From: Geobacteraceae bacterium
GTDB taxonomy: Bacteria > Desulfobacterota > Desulfuromonadia > Geobacterales > Pseudopelobacteraceae
Direction: 5' to 3'
NCBI GenBank assembly: GCA_016720395.1
Contig: JADKKR010000003.1
Location: 62,001 to 126,000 of the forward strand
DNA: 64,000 nucleotides
Shown: positions 35,988 through 48,124 of the stretch, piece by piece
Position numbering within the stretch: position 1 is the stretch's first letter
Layout: every line of letters begins with the position of its first letter
The notes under the pieces: generated by a model
Database searches by the model: none
What the model saw: only the letters and a program-made list of their open reading frames with translations
What the model was told of the DNA's origin: nothing
Program-made: the position numbers and the translations under genes

Positions 35988-37325
35988 TCATGGCTTCTGT
36001 GCCGGCTGCGAGAGTGCCGGCTTCTGTTGAACCACAGCGACAGATGATGTGAAGGTTTCCTTTGTCTTGAGCTGATCATTGACAATTTCAACCTTGCTGC
36101 GCAACTCCTCTCCCAACCGGCTGTCCTCCCTGACCTTCACGTCCAGCATGAATTCCGAAAGTGTTCCGAAGTCGAGTCGTTCCACCCTGAAATCTAAACG
36201 GGCCTGGTCTTTCACGAAATTGACGGCTGCGCTGGCCCCCAGAAAATCGACCTGGGCGGGAAGCACCACCCGGACCGTCATCGCCAGGGCTGGCAACGTT
36301 CCGGCGTTCAGAACTGTTATGCGATAGCGCATGTACTCACCCGGCTCCACCGCCTGTTTATCGGGCTTGGCTACAACACGTACCAGAGGTGCCGCAGCAA
36401 TAATCTGCGCGTCGCGTGCCTGGACAAGGTGGTGATATTTCGCTGAAACGACCCGGAGAGAGAGGGTGGATTTATGGCCGTCTACCCTGTCAGGCGGCAT
36501 TCGGAACATGATACTGCCTGTGAGCGGAGCCGATGTCCCGATAGTCACGTGAGAAGAGGGGCTAACGGTCCGGCCGGAGATTTTCAATGTAGGTTCGTAT
36601 TCAGGATGAGAGGTGGTCTCCAGAATAAAAACCTCTTCAGATGTGCCCAGGTTGACCACTTCAAATGGTATCTCGCCGGGCTGGCCAACCGCGACGATTT
36701 GTGTGCCTCCGGGCAGATTGATTGCGGCACGGACGGAGTCCAGTGCGGGTTTTTCTGCTGCCGTCCGCTCATGCTTGTCTGGTCCTGACTCCAATGTTTG
36801 TTGTGAAATCCTGCCCTGTTCGGTTTTTGCCGTAAGCTGGCGTTTCTCTGCTGTAGATCGTTCCTGAGCAGCCTGCTCATCGCGTATCTTCCGGGCGGCT
36901 GTGCGGAGCGGGATTGCCGGGAGCGGCCTCTCTCCCTTCTGCCAGAGACTGCCAAGCCTGAGCAATTCTTCTTCAATGGAGCTTGTGAGCGGACTGGCCG
37001 GGAATTCTTTCGTGAACTGAAGAATGGTTTTCGCGGCCAGCTCATTGTCGCCCGAGTTGAGCCCGGAACGTGCCAGCAGGAGAAGGGCGACGTCGTGTAG
37101 TGGTGTATCGGGGAAAAGCTGATCGATGCTTTGTATCTTTTCAATCGCCAGAAGGTAATCCTTTTTCTGGTAGGCAGTGAAGGCTTCGACAAACAGGCTG
37201 GAGTCGTCGATTTCGGACGCAACGACAAAACCGGCTCCGAGCAGCATGATAATCAGGCTGCACAGAACCGGTTTTAAAAATCTGAGACATATGTTCCGCA
37301 GTAGCGGGGCCGCCTGCATTTTCAT
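35988..37325 (-). CDS. Exported TPR/DUF11-like repeat protein
   Basis: About 445 residues. A membrane segment (VLCSLIIMLLGAGFVVA) near the N-terminus is followed by a tetratricopeptide-like region (FVEAFTAYQKKDYLLAIEKIQSIDQLFP), a charged coiled stretch with many Lys/Glu/Gln, then two beta-sandwich domains resembling DUF11/CARDB (GEIPFEVVNLGTSEEV; YRITVLNAGTLPALAMTVRVVLP). Probably periplasmic. The ATG at 37325 is preferred to 37376. Function unknown. Confidence 0.65.
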   Translation of the reverse strand: MKMQAAPLLRNICLRFLKPVLCSLIIMLLGAGFVVASEIDDSSLFVEAFTAYQKKDYLLAIEKIQSIDQLFPDTPLHDVALLLLARSGLNSGDNELAAKTILQFTKEFPASPLTSSIEEELLRLGSLWQKGERPLPAIPLRTAARKIRDEQAAQERSTAEKRQLTAKTEQGRISQQTLESGPDKHERTAAEKPALDSVRAAINLPGGTQIVAVGQPGEIPFEVVNLGTSEEVFILETTSHPEYEPTLKISGRTVSPSSHVTIGTSAPLTGSIMFRMPPDRVDGHKSTLSLRVVSAKYHHLVQARDAQIIAAAPLVRVVAKPDKQAVEPGEYMRYRITVLNAGTLPALAMTVRVVLPAQVDFLGASAAVNFVKDQARLDFRVERLDFGTLSEFMLDVKVREDSRLGEELRSKVEIVNDQLKTKETFTSSVAVVQQKPALSQPAQKP

Positions 37326-37379
37326 AAACGCACATACCCCGTGGATCGGGGTCGGAAAACGGCCCGCGGAGTACATGAT

Positions 37380-39128
<1,749 letters not shown>

Positions 39129-39155
39129 TCAATTCACCCCTATATACAAGCAATT

Positions 39156-40913
39156 CTATACGTATAGTTTCGACTTTCTGGTACGCAAGTCATTTATTTC
39201 ATGAAGAAGCGACGTGTGTTCCGTGCTGTCCGGATCTACGGTACGCAACTGTGCCGTCAGATTTCTGATTGAGCGAAGCGCTTTCTTCTCTATTGAGCGT
39301 ATACAGTCTTCCAGTACGTTACGCCAATCGACATCGGCCATGCATGCTTCTGAAACAAGCATTCGTGACAGGAGCGTCCTGACGCCCGGAGCTTCAATGC
39401 GCTCCAGAAGATGGCTTAAGGCCTGGTCATCATCACTGTTGGCTCTGGTGTCGAGTACCAACCGTGCAAGCTCAAGATAGTCGCCTTCAAACAGGTTGTT
39501 GATGTCAGATTTTATGACTTCCGCTCGAGCCTCAGGATAACTGCAGATCAGTGACAGCAGGGTCTCCTGGGTAGAATCACCTTTTTGATCGGCCTGTTTC
39601 TGATCCCCCCCGGTATCCCGGGAGGTGAGTTCCATTCCCCCCATGCGTTTACGGAAGGCGTGAGTGGTAATGCCCAGCAGGCGGCAAATCTCTTTTTCGT
39701 ACAGGTCCCGTTCCACCGGGTCAGCGATCTTCTTGAAACGCGGCAACAGTTCGTCGATGATCCTGACCTTGCTGTCGACGCTGTCCGGAGGGGTCTGGGC
39801 CAGCAATGAACGGACGAAAAAATCGAACGCCGGCCGTGCTTTGTCCTGGCAGGTGCGGAAGGCCCCCACCGGGTTATTGGCCAGGAAGCTGTCCGGGTCA
39901 TCTCCGGCCGGCAGACTGATGACATACGCCGGCAGCCGCTGTTCCATAAACAGCTCCATGGACCGGATGGTGGCCTTGCGGCCTGCCGCGTCACTGTCAA
40001 AAAGCAGGTAGACCTTGGCCGCATGACGTTTCAGCAGGCTCGTGTGGGTTGCCGTCAGGGCCGTGCCGCAGGTGGCAACCACGTTGCGGATCCCCGCCCG
40101 GAACAGCGCAAGGTGGTCGAAATAGCCCTCAACGATGATGATACTGTTTTCGGTCCTGATGGTCGGCAGTGCCATATCCATTCCGAACAGTACCGAACTC
40201 TTGTGGTAGAGCGGCGACTCCGGCGAATTGATGTACTTGGGCAGCGAAGCATCCAGTACGCGTCCGGCGAAGGCGATCACGCTTCCCTTTGTATCCCGGA
40301 TCGGGAACATCAGGCGGTTACGGAACTGGTCGTACCAGCCACGCTCGCTCTTTCGGACAACCCCCAGCTTCAGTGCGCTCTCCAGGTTGATACCGCTGGC
40401 CTTGAGATGTTGAACCAACCCGTCGCTTCGGTCGGGGGCAAATCCGAGCCGGTAGGCTTCGGCAATTTCTCCAGAGGCGGCACGTCGTTCCAGATATTCC
40501 CGCGCAGCGGCCCCCTCGGGCTTCTGTTCCAGTACCGACCGGTAAAAAACGGCCGTCAACTCGTTGATGCGCTGGAATGTCTGTCGTTCATCCTGGGCCT
40601 GCTTATCTGCCGGGGTGAGCTGGCGCTCTTCAATCTCGATCCCGGTCTTGCGGGCCATCAGCTTGACCGCCTCCGGAAAGCTGAGCCCTTCGATTTTCAT
40701 TATGAACGAGAAGGCGTTGCCACCGGCACCGCAGCCGAAACAGTGGAAGATCTCCCTGGCCGGATTGACGTTGAAGGAGGGGGTCTTCTCGGCGTGGAAC
40801 GGGCAGAGTCCGGTGTAGTTGGCACCGGCACGCCGCAACGGAACATACTCTGAAACGACATCGACGATCGAGAGCCGCTCGGCAACCTCGCGGACCTTGT
40901 CCTCCGGAATCAC
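39156..40913 (-). CDS. dnaG: DNA primase
   Basis: About 585 residues. Zinc finger CPFH...CFGCG with HAEKTPSFNVNP, the RNA polymerase core, TOPRIM region with VEGYFDHLALFRAGIRNVVATCGTALT and LLFDSDAAGRKA. The C-terminal domain that binds DnaB helicase is present. I prefer the GTG at 40913 (VIPEDKVREVAERLSIVDVV), which overlaps the cvpA stop (GTGA) and matches family N-termini; an upstream ATG at 40940 would add nine residues. Confidence 0.96.
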   Translation of the reverse strand: MIPEDKVREVAERLSIVDVVSEYVPLRRAGANYTGLCPFHAEKTPSFNVNPAREIFHCFGCGAGGNAFSFIMKIEGLSFPEAVKLMARKTGIEIEERQLTPADKQAQDERQTFQRINELTAVFYRSVLEQKPEGAAAREYLERRAASGEIAEAYRLGFAPDRSDGLVQHLKASGINLESALKLGVVRKSERGWYDQFRNRLMFPIRDTKGSVIAFAGRVLDASLPKYINSPESPLYHKSSVLFGMDMALPTIRTENSIIIVEGYFDHLALFRAGIRNVVATCGTALTATHTSLLKRHAAKVYLLFDSDAAGRKATIRSMELFMEQRLPAYVISLPAGDDPDSFLANNPVGAFRTCQDKARPAFDFFVRSLLAQTPPDSVDSKVRIIDELLPRFKKIADPVERDLYEKEICRLLGITTHAFRKRMGGMELTSRDTGGDQKQADQKGDSTQETLLSLICSYPEARAEVIKSDINNLFEGDYLELARLVLDTRANSDDDQALSHLLERIEAPGVRTLLSRMLVSEACMADVDWRNVLEDCIRSIEKKALRSIRNLTAQLRTVDPDSTEHTSLLHEINDLRTRKSKLYV

Positions 40914-41401
40914 GGTCGAGCCCCGGTGCTGCTCCGCCACACAGTAAGTATCCTGTCGCCGGTAAGGGCAAACAGGTTGGCAGACTCAGATGCGCGTACC
41001 TTCTGCTTCAGTGTGTCAGGCATGAATCCGGCAGTTGCTGTGCTGAACAGCATACAGAGCAGCAGGGCGCCTTCCGCTGCTCCGATCAGGATGCCTCCCA
41101 GGCGGTTGATACTGCCCAGCATGACAAGCTTCAGTGCAGCGGTAAGAATATTTCCTGCAATGTGGGCAGCAATGCCGGTCACAATCAGCAGCAGCATGAA
41201 GGCCAGAAAAGCTGACACATGCGCGGGTAGATGCAGTGTGGTGCGTATCGGATCCGAGAGAGCCGGATAATAGCGGTACGCCAGCCATCCTCCCAGGATC
41301 AGCCCGGTGAGGGATGATGTCTCATTAACCAGTCCCCTGACCAGCCCTTTAATGGCAAAAAGAATCAGCACCGCCAGGATGATGATGTCAAATAGATTCA
41401 T
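40910..41401 (-). CDS. CvpA family membrane protein
   Basis: 163 residues with four membrane helices; FDIIILAVLILFAIKGLVRGLVNE at the N-terminus is the family signature. CvpA affects colicin V production and envelope stress elsewhere; its role beside dnaG is unknown. It sits between yqeY and dnaG in the macromolecular synthesis operon. Confidence 0.87.
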   Translation of the reverse strand: MNLFDIIILAVLILFAIKGLVRGLVNETSSLTGLILGGWLAYRYYPALSDPIRTTLHLPAHVSAFLAFMLLLIVTGIAAHIAGNILTAALKLVMLGSINRLGGILIGAAEGALLLCMLFSTATAGFMPDTLKQKVRASESANLFALTGDRILTVWRSSTGARP

Positions 41402-41509
41402 CGGGGAGCCTTGAGCCGCTTACAAAGAAGGGGCAATCGAGAAGAAAGCCCCTTTCACTGGTATGAGAGAATGCACTGCAAACCGGCAATGCTGAAAATC
41501 CGTAACGTT

Positions 41510-41953
41510 TCAGGCAAGTTTCTGTTTGACGAGATCGCTGACGGTCTTGCCGTCAGCCTTACCTGCAGTCAGAGGGGTGAGGGCTTTCATGACCCGCCCC
41601 ATGTCCTTGGCTCCCTGAGCGCCTGTTTCCGAAATGATCCTGTCGATGAGGACCTCGATATCGACGCTGCTGAGTTGAGCCGGCAGAAAACCGAGCAGGA
41701 CTTCAAGTTCCGCCTCTTCCTTTTCCACCAGGTCCGGGCGGTTGCCTTCACGATACATCCTGATCGATTCACGACGCTGCTTTACCAGGGTCGAAATAAC
41801 CTCGATGATCTCCTGATCGTCCAGCTCTTTCTTCTGGTCGATTTCGCGGTTCTTTACCATGGAGCGTACCATGCGGACAGCCGAAAGGCGCAGGTCATCC
41901 CGCGCCTTCATGGCTGTCTTCATCGAATCGGTAAGCTGGTCCTTGAGCGACAT
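41510..41953 (-). CDS. yqeY: GatB/YqeY domain-containing protein
   Basis: 147 residues, start MSLKDQLTDSMKTAMKARDDLRLSAVRMVRS at ATG 41953. All-helical GatB-tail (YqeY) fold, ending AQGAKDMGRVMKALTPLTAGKADGKTVSDLVKQ. Follows rpsU in the standard rpsU-yqeY order. Thought to have a tRNA-related role; unproven. Confidence 0.92.
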   Translation of the reverse strand: MSLKDQLTDSMKTAMKARDDLRLSAVRMVRSMVKNREIDQKKELDDQEIIEVISTLVKQRRESIRMYREGNRPDLVEKEEAELEVLLGFLPAQLSSVDIEVLIDRIISETGAQGAKDMGRVMKALTPLTAGKADGKTVSDLVKQKLA

Positions 41954-41984
41954 GCAGTGTGCTCCACAGTTCAGTGACGTAAAA

Positions 41985-42182
41985 CTAGTCAACCATCTTG
42001 CGTTGCTTTTTGAGGGCGCGCTTGCGGGCTGCAATAGCTTTTTTCTTGCGCTTGATGCTCGGCTTTTCGAAGTGTTCGCGCTTGCGAACCTCGGAAAGAA
42101 TCCCCGCTTTTTCGCACTGCTTCTTGAATTTCTTCAGTGCGAGCTCAAACGGTTCGCTTTCTTTGATTTTTACTCCTGGCAT
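41985..42182 (-). CDS. rpsU: 30S ribosomal protein S21
   Basis: 65 residues, very basic (KRKKKAIAARKRALKKQRKM), start MPGVKIKESEPFELALKKFKKQ. GGGAGGGATATAAG precedes the ATG. First gene of the macromolecular synthesis operon. Confidence 0.96.
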   Translation of the reverse strand: MPGVKIKESEPFELALKKFKKQCEKAGILSEVRKREHFEKPSIKRKKKAIAARKRALKKQRKMVD

Positions 42183-42261
42183 CTTATATCCCTCCCCCCA
42201 TTGTAGACTTTCTGCATTGAATGCGGATGGATCCGCAGTCTAAAAATTTTCAGAGTTGCAT

Positions 42262-42289
42262 ATGATACCAGCAACGCCGAGGTTGTCAA
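42262..42289 (-). promoter_or_regulatory. Promoter of the rpsU-yqeY-cvpA-dnaG-rpoD operon
   Basis: On the minus strand TTGACA (42289-42284) and TATCAT (42267-42262) are separated by 16 bases, about 80 bases before the rpsU ATG: a near-consensus sigma-70 promoter. Confidence 0.7.
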
Positions 42290-42330
42290 TATAAAAAAGT
42301 GTTTAGAGTCCGGGGAGTGTTAAGTGGTGA

Positions 42331-42657
42331 TTACGACGTGCGAGACGCCTTTTCCTCTATGCCGGAGGTGCCGAAACGCCGACGAAGCTCGTCATAGACG
42401 GCCTCGAGGGGAATGTCATGGTATCCCAGCAACACGAGAGTGTGGAAGAGCAGGTCGGCGGTTTCGTAGACGACCTCCTCCCGGACACCACCTTTGCCGG
42501 CGATTACCACCTCGGTCGCCTCTTCACCCAGCTTCTTGAGAACCGCGTTAAGCCCCTTCTGCATCAGGGAGGCGGTGTAGGATGAGTCGGATGGATTGGC
42601 CTTGCGGTCGAGGACCACCTGGTAGACGGCATCAAGAATGTGCTTTTGCTCGCTCAT
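42331..42657 (-). CDS. hisE: Phosphoribosyl-ATP pyrophosphatase
   Basis: 108 residues, second step of histidine synthesis. MazG-like helical enzyme: KKLGEEATEVVIAGKGG and ETADLLFHTLVLL carry the Mg-binding acids. It is a separate gene, not fused to hisI. Its ATG overlaps the hisF stop by 4 bases. Confidence 0.94.
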   Translation of the reverse strand: MSEQKHILDAVYQVVLDRKANPSDSSYTASLMQKGLNAVLKKLGEEATEVVIAGKGGVREEVVYETADLLFHTLVLLGYHDIPLEAVYDELRRRFGTSGIEEKASRTS

Positions 42658-43415
42658 AGGCGTACCGGTACTCCCTTTTCTTTGAGGTACTGCTTGGCTT
42701 CCCCGATGGTGTACTCCCGGTAGTGGAAGATGGATGCCGCCAGGCAGGCGCTGGCCCCGGCCTTGGTAAAGCCGTCGTAGAGATGTTCCAGATTGCCGAC
42801 ACCGCCTGAAGCGATAACCGGGATGGAAACGGCATCAACCACGGCGCGGGTCAGGGCGATGTCGTAGCCGTCCTTGGTGCCGTCGCAATCCATGCTGGTA
42901 AGCAGGATCTCTCCCGAACCATACTGCTCCATCCTCACCGCCCACTCGACCACGTCGATACCGGTGGGGTTGCGGCCGCCATGGGTATAGACCTCCCAAC
43001 GATCCTCTCCCGGGACACGGCGGGCATCAATGGCAACCACCGTGCACTGTGAACCGAAGCGCTCGGCGGCCTCTTTGACGAATTCCGGGCGATGAACGGC
43101 GGCTGTATTGATGGAGGTCTTGTCAGCGCCGGCGTTGAGCATGCGGCGGATATCCTCCACGGTGCGGATGCCGCCCCCTACCGTCAGCGGCATGAAGACC
43201 CGCTCGGCAGTCCGGCGGACTACGTCGATGATTGTGTCACGCTCGTCGGAAGAGGCGGTTATGTCCAGGAAGGTCAGCTCGTCGGCTCCCTGCTGGTCGT
43301 ACATCTCGGCGATTTCCACCGGGTCGCCGGCGTCGCGCAGTTCCAGGAATTGAACACCCTTGACGACACGGCCGCCTTTTACATCCAGGCAGGGGATAAT
43401 GCGTTTGGTCAGCAT
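42654..43415 (-). CDS. hisF: Imidazole glycerol phosphate synthase cyclase subunit
   Basis: 253 residues, (beta-alpha)8 barrel. Catalytic Asp residues appear in IIPCLDVKGGRVVKG (N-terminal) and VVAIDARR. Works with HisH, which supplies ammonia. Follows hisA with a one-base gap. Confidence 0.97.
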   Translation of the reverse strand: MLTKRIIPCLDVKGGRVVKGVQFLELRDAGDPVEIAEMYDQQGADELTFLDITASSDERDTIIDVVRRTAERVFMPLTVGGGIRTVEDIRRMLNAGADKTSINTAAVHRPEFVKEAAERFGSQCTVVAIDARRVPGEDRWEVYTHGGRNPTGIDVVEWAVRMEQYGSGEILLTSMDCDGTKDGYDIALTRAVVDAVSIPVIASGGVGNLEHLYDGFTKAGASACLAASIFHYREYTIGEAKQYLKEKGVPVRL

Positions 43416-43416
43416 G

Positions 43417-44148
43417 TCAGGCTCTGCCTCTGGTGAGCGCTACGGCTTCGGCCAGTTTGATGGCGCCGGTGTAGACCGCCTTGCCGGTGATCACGCCGCT
43501 GATGCCGCTGGACTCGATCTCCATCAGGTCCCGGATGTCCTTCAGGCTGGAGACGCCGCCCGATGCGATGATCGGGATGGAAACGGCCTCGGCCAGCGCC
43601 CTGGTTGCTTCCAGATTGGGACCCTGCAGCATGCCGTCGCGACTGATGTCGGTGTAGATGATTGCCGATACGCCGAAACCTTCGAACTTTCTGGCCAGGT
43701 CCACGGCGGTCACGTCAGTCACCTCGGCCCAGCCCTGCACCGCAACCATACCGTCCTTGGCGTCGATGCCGACCACGATCCGGCCGGGGAACCTGGCGCA
43801 GGCCTCGCGCACCAGCTCGGGGTTGCGCTGGGCAGCCGTACCGATTATGACGCGGGACAGGCCCAATGATAGATAGGCCTCGATGGTCTCTATGTCGCGG
43901 ATGCCGCCGCCTAACTGGGAGGGGATTGTAATGGCCTTGACGATGGCCTCGATGGCCTCGCGGTTTTTTGGCTCTCCGGCAAAGGCCCCGTCAAGATCGA
44001 CGATGTGCAGCATCTCGGCACCCTGGTCCTGCCAGGCCCGGGCCTGTGCGGCCGGGTTGTCGTTGAAGACGGTGTCCTTGTCCATCAGCCCCTGTTCCAG
44101 GCGGACGCACTTTCCTTCTTTCAGGTCAATTGCGGGGATAACAAGCAT
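43417..44148 (-). CDS. hisA: Phosphoribosylformimino-5-aminoimidazole carboxamide ribotide isomerase
   Basis: 243 residues, start MLVIPAIDLKEGKCVRLEQG at ATG 44148. Barrel isomerase related to HisF; catalytic Asp8 and VVGIDAKDGMVAVQGW are visible. Separated from hisH by a 130-bp inverted-repeat element. Confidence 0.97.
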   Translation of the reverse strand: MLVIPAIDLKEGKCVRLEQGLMDKDTVFNDNPAAQARAWQDQGAEMLHIVDLDGAFAGEPKNREAIEAIVKAITIPSQLGGGIRDIETIEAYLSLGLSRVIIGTAAQRNPELVREACARFPGRIVVGIDAKDGMVAVQGWAEVTDVTAVDLARKFEGFGVSAIIYTDISRDGMLQGPNLEATRALAEAVSIPIIASGGVSSLKDIRDLMEIESSGISGVITGKAVYTGAIKLAEAVALTRGRA

Positions 44149-44168
44149 TCGAAAACCTTTCAAAAACA

Positions 44169-44270
44169 TTTGCCACAGAGAACACAGAGAACACAGAGTA
44201 AAACCAAGAAAGCTATTATACTTTCAGCCTTGTTTTTGATCTTCTCTGAGACCTCTGTGTCCTCTGTGGC
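44169..44270. repeat. CTCTGTG-type inverted-repeat element between hisH and hisA
   Basis: Left arm from 44169 (TTTGCCACAGAGAACACAG...) repeats CACAGAGAA every nine bases; right arm 44244-44270 is its inverted copy (CCTCTGTGTCCTCTGTGGC). The spacer is about 45 bases. The RNA would form a long hairpin inside the his operon. Confidence 0.7.
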
Positions 44271-44279
44271 TAAACGCCT

Positions 44280-44903
44280 TTATTTCATTTCAGCGAAATT
44301 CTTCAGTATCCGCAGTCCCACATCCTGGGATTTCTCCGGGTGGAACTGGGTGGCGACGATGTTGTCCTTCCAGACCGACGAACAGAATTCAAACCCGTAA
44401 TCGGTAGTGGTGGCGATGACATAATCATTGTCCGGTCTGACATAGTAGGAGTGGACAAAATAGACGTTGGCTCCTTCAGAGATCCCCTCGAATGCCGGCG
44501 GGCGCCGCTTGAAGTTCAGCTGGTTCCACCCCATCTGGGGCACCTTGAGTCTTTCGGCAGCCACCTGCATGTCATCGGGAAAGCGCAGCACATGTCCGGG
44601 AAGTACGTCAAGACCCCGGTACAGGCCGAATTCGACGCTGTCGGTAAATAACATCTGCATGCCAACACAGATCCCCAGGAAGGGGCGTCCTTCGGTGATG
44701 ACCTTCAGGAGCGGCTCGACAAATCCACCCTGTTCCAGATTGCGCATACAGTCGCGAAAGGCCCCCACGCCGGGCAGTACAATACGCTCGGCCTCCAGCA
44801 CAACCTGCGGGTCAGCGGTGACGACCGCTTCGGCACCGATCTTTTCGAAACCTTTTTGTACCGAGCGCAGGTTGCCCATGCCGTAGTCGATGATTGCAAT
44901 CAT
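44280..44903 (-). CDS. hisH: Imidazole glycerol phosphate synthase glutamine amidotransferase subunit
   Basis: 207 residues, class I amidotransferase. Nucleophile Cys in LGICVGMQML, oxyanion region GVGAFRDCM, catalytic His-Glu in QFHPEKS. First of hisHAFE; hisI, hisG, hisD, hisC and hisB are not in this window. Confidence 0.96.
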   Translation of the reverse strand: MIAIIDYGMGNLRSVQKGFEKIGAEAVVTADPQVVLEAERIVLPGVGAFRDCMRNLEQGGFVEPLLKVITEGRPFLGICVGMQMLFTDSVEFGLYRGLDVLPGHVLRFPDDMQVAAERLKVPQMGWNQLNFKRRPPAFEGISEGANVYFVHSYYVRPDNDYVIATTTDYGFEFCSSVWKDNIVATQFHPEKSQDVGLRILKNFAEMK

Positions 44904-44988
44904 AGTGAGGGGCTCTCAGGAAATAACTGTAATTTCATGCATCTCATCTTCCGGCCGCCTTTCGCCGATTCTCATTCTTCAAATCCTC

Positions 44989-45008
44989 AGCGTAGCTTGT
45001 GCTACGCC
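44989..45008. repeat. REP-like palindrome between glyS and hisH
   Basis: AGCGTAGC-TTGT-GCTACGCC followed by TCC: a variant of the palindrome at 18729-18747 and 52737-52755, in the 186-base gap between glyS and hisH. Confidence 0.6.
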
Positions 45009-45089
45009 TCCGGTTTGTCTCAATCGGATCGACAAAATACGACCCGAATCTAAGCGCCTGATTAATGACACTTACTTCCTGACAACCCC

Positions 45090-47155
45090 TTATCCCGCAA
45101 TCCTTGAGAAGTCGGCCACCTTGCCGAACATGCGCGCCATGGCAGTCAGTAGTGCCAGGCGGTTGGTCTTGACCCGCTGGTCATCGGCCATAACCATGAC
45201 CTTGTCGAAGAAGGTGTCTACCGGCCCGCGCAGAGTGGCGATCTCGGTCAGGGCATCCAGCCAGGCGCCGTTGGCAACAAAGGTTTCGACCGAGGTCTTG
45301 GTCGCCTGGAAGGCTTCGTACAGTCCGCCTTCGGCCGGATCCTGGAACAGGGCCGGGTCCACCGGGGCATCGACCCCCTCCTTGATGATGTTGCCGATGC
45401 GTTTGAAGGCAACAGCCAGCGCTTCGAAGTCGGGGTGCCCCGTGAACTCTGCCAGCGCCTTGATGCGGGCAGTAGCATCCACCAGGTCGGTATACCCGAC
45501 GGAGACAGCAGCCTCGACCACATCGGTCGCGTACTGGTCTCCCTGCAGGTTGGTAAACCGGCCGCGGAAGAACTCCATCACGTCGGTCTTAACATCGGCC
45601 GCCGGACGGGTCAGTTTGGCGCCCAGCAGCTGCAGGGATTTGTCTATGCCGTCGGAGAGGGAGATGCGGTAACCCCTGTCGAGGATGATGTTGATCACGC
45701 CGATGGCCGAACGGCGCAGGGCATAGGGATCGGCCGAACCGGTCGGGATCAGGCCGACGCCGAAACAGCCGCAGATCGTATCCAGCTTGTCACAGATCGA
45801 GACGATGGCGCCGATGTCAGATGCCGGCAGTTCGCCGCCGGCCTGGGTCGGCAGGTAATGTTCGGCGATGGCATTGGCCACGTCGGTCGGGATGCCTTCC
45901 AACAGGGCGTATTCGCGCCCCATGATGCCCTGCACCTCGGGGAATTCTCCCACCATGCCGGAAACCAGGTCGGCCTTGCAGAGATAGGCGGCCTGTTCTA
46001 CCTGCGGAGTGATGGCGGGGTTCAGGAATTCGGACAGGGATTTGGCTAGTGCGCGGAAACGTTCCATCTTTTCGTAGGAGGTACCCAGCTTCTGCTGGTA
46101 GACGACCGATTTGAGCGACTCGACGCGGGTCTCCAGCTTGACCTTCTGGTCCTCTTCGAAGAAGAAACGGGCGTCTGACAGGCGAGCCCGCAGAACGCGC
46201 TCATTCCCTTTGACCACCACCGATGGGTCCTCGGTCAGGGTGTTGTTGATGGTGATGAAGCCGGGCATCAGCCTGCCGTTGGTGTCGACGATCGAAAAAT
46301 AGCGCTGATGGCTGCGCATGGAGGTGATCAGAACCTCCCTGGGCACCTTCAGGAATTCCGGGGGAAAGGTGCCGGCTACGGCGCTGGGATATTCGGCCAG
46401 ATAGGTGACCTCTTCCAGCAGCCCTTCATCGGGAAGCAGACGGCCGCCGGCCGCTTCGGCCACCCGGTGGGTTTCGCGGCGGATGATCTCCTTGCGGCGT
46501 TCCGGGTCAGGTATCACGAAGTGGCGTTCGCATTCCTCAAGGTAGTGGGCAAAATCCCGCACCGGAAAGGTGTTGTTGGCCATGAAACGGTGGCCGCGTG
46601 AAACGGCTCCGCTCTGGATCGTACCGAAGGAGAAGGGTACCACGCTGCCGTCGAACAGTGCCACTATCCAGTGGATCGGGCGGGCGAAGCGCACATCCTG
46701 GTCGCCCCAGCGCATGGACTTCTTGAAGGGGATCTCCACCACCAGTTTCGGCAGGATCTCGGCCAGGATCAGGTGGGTCGGACGTCCGGTCTCCTGCCTG
46801 GTGACGGAGATGTACTCTCCCTTATCGGTGGTGACGGTCTTGAGTTCGGCTACATCGACCCCCTGGCCGCGGGCAAAGCCTTCGGCAGCCTTGGTCGGTT
46901 TACCGCTGGCATCGTAGGCGGCCTTTACGGAAGGGCCGGTGGCGGTGATCTCGGCGTCCGGCTGTACAGCCGGGATGTCTTTGACGAAGAGAACCAGACG
47001 GCGCGGTGTGGCCAGGGTCCTGACCTCCCCGAAGGAAAGCCGGGCATTGGAAAGCTCGCGGGTGATGATGGCCTCCATCTCGGCCATGGCGCGCGGGATG
47101 AATCCGGCCGGAATCTCCTCACAGCCGATTTCCAGGAACAGTTCTTTGGCGCTCA

Positions 47156-47156
<1 letters not shown>
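45090..47156 (-). CDS. glyS: Glycyl-tRNA synthetase beta subunit
   Basis: 688 residues from ATG 47156 (MSAKELFLEIGCEEIPAGFIPRA), which overlaps the glyQ stop as ATGA; the longer upstream frame is not used. Central RHSQRYFS-like region reads MRSHQRYFSIVDTNGRLMPGFI. C-terminal anticodon-binding DALR-like domain. Forms the alpha2beta2 enzyme with GlyQ. Intact, in contrast to serS. Confidence 0.97.
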
Positions 47157-48034
<878 letters not shown>

Positions 48035-48124
48035 GGGAATACCTCCGGATCGGGGAGTGTTGAGCCTGAATCAGACAGAATTATCTTTAATAGCAGGAAA
48101 TGCCGGTCCGGTCAAGGTCGAGCA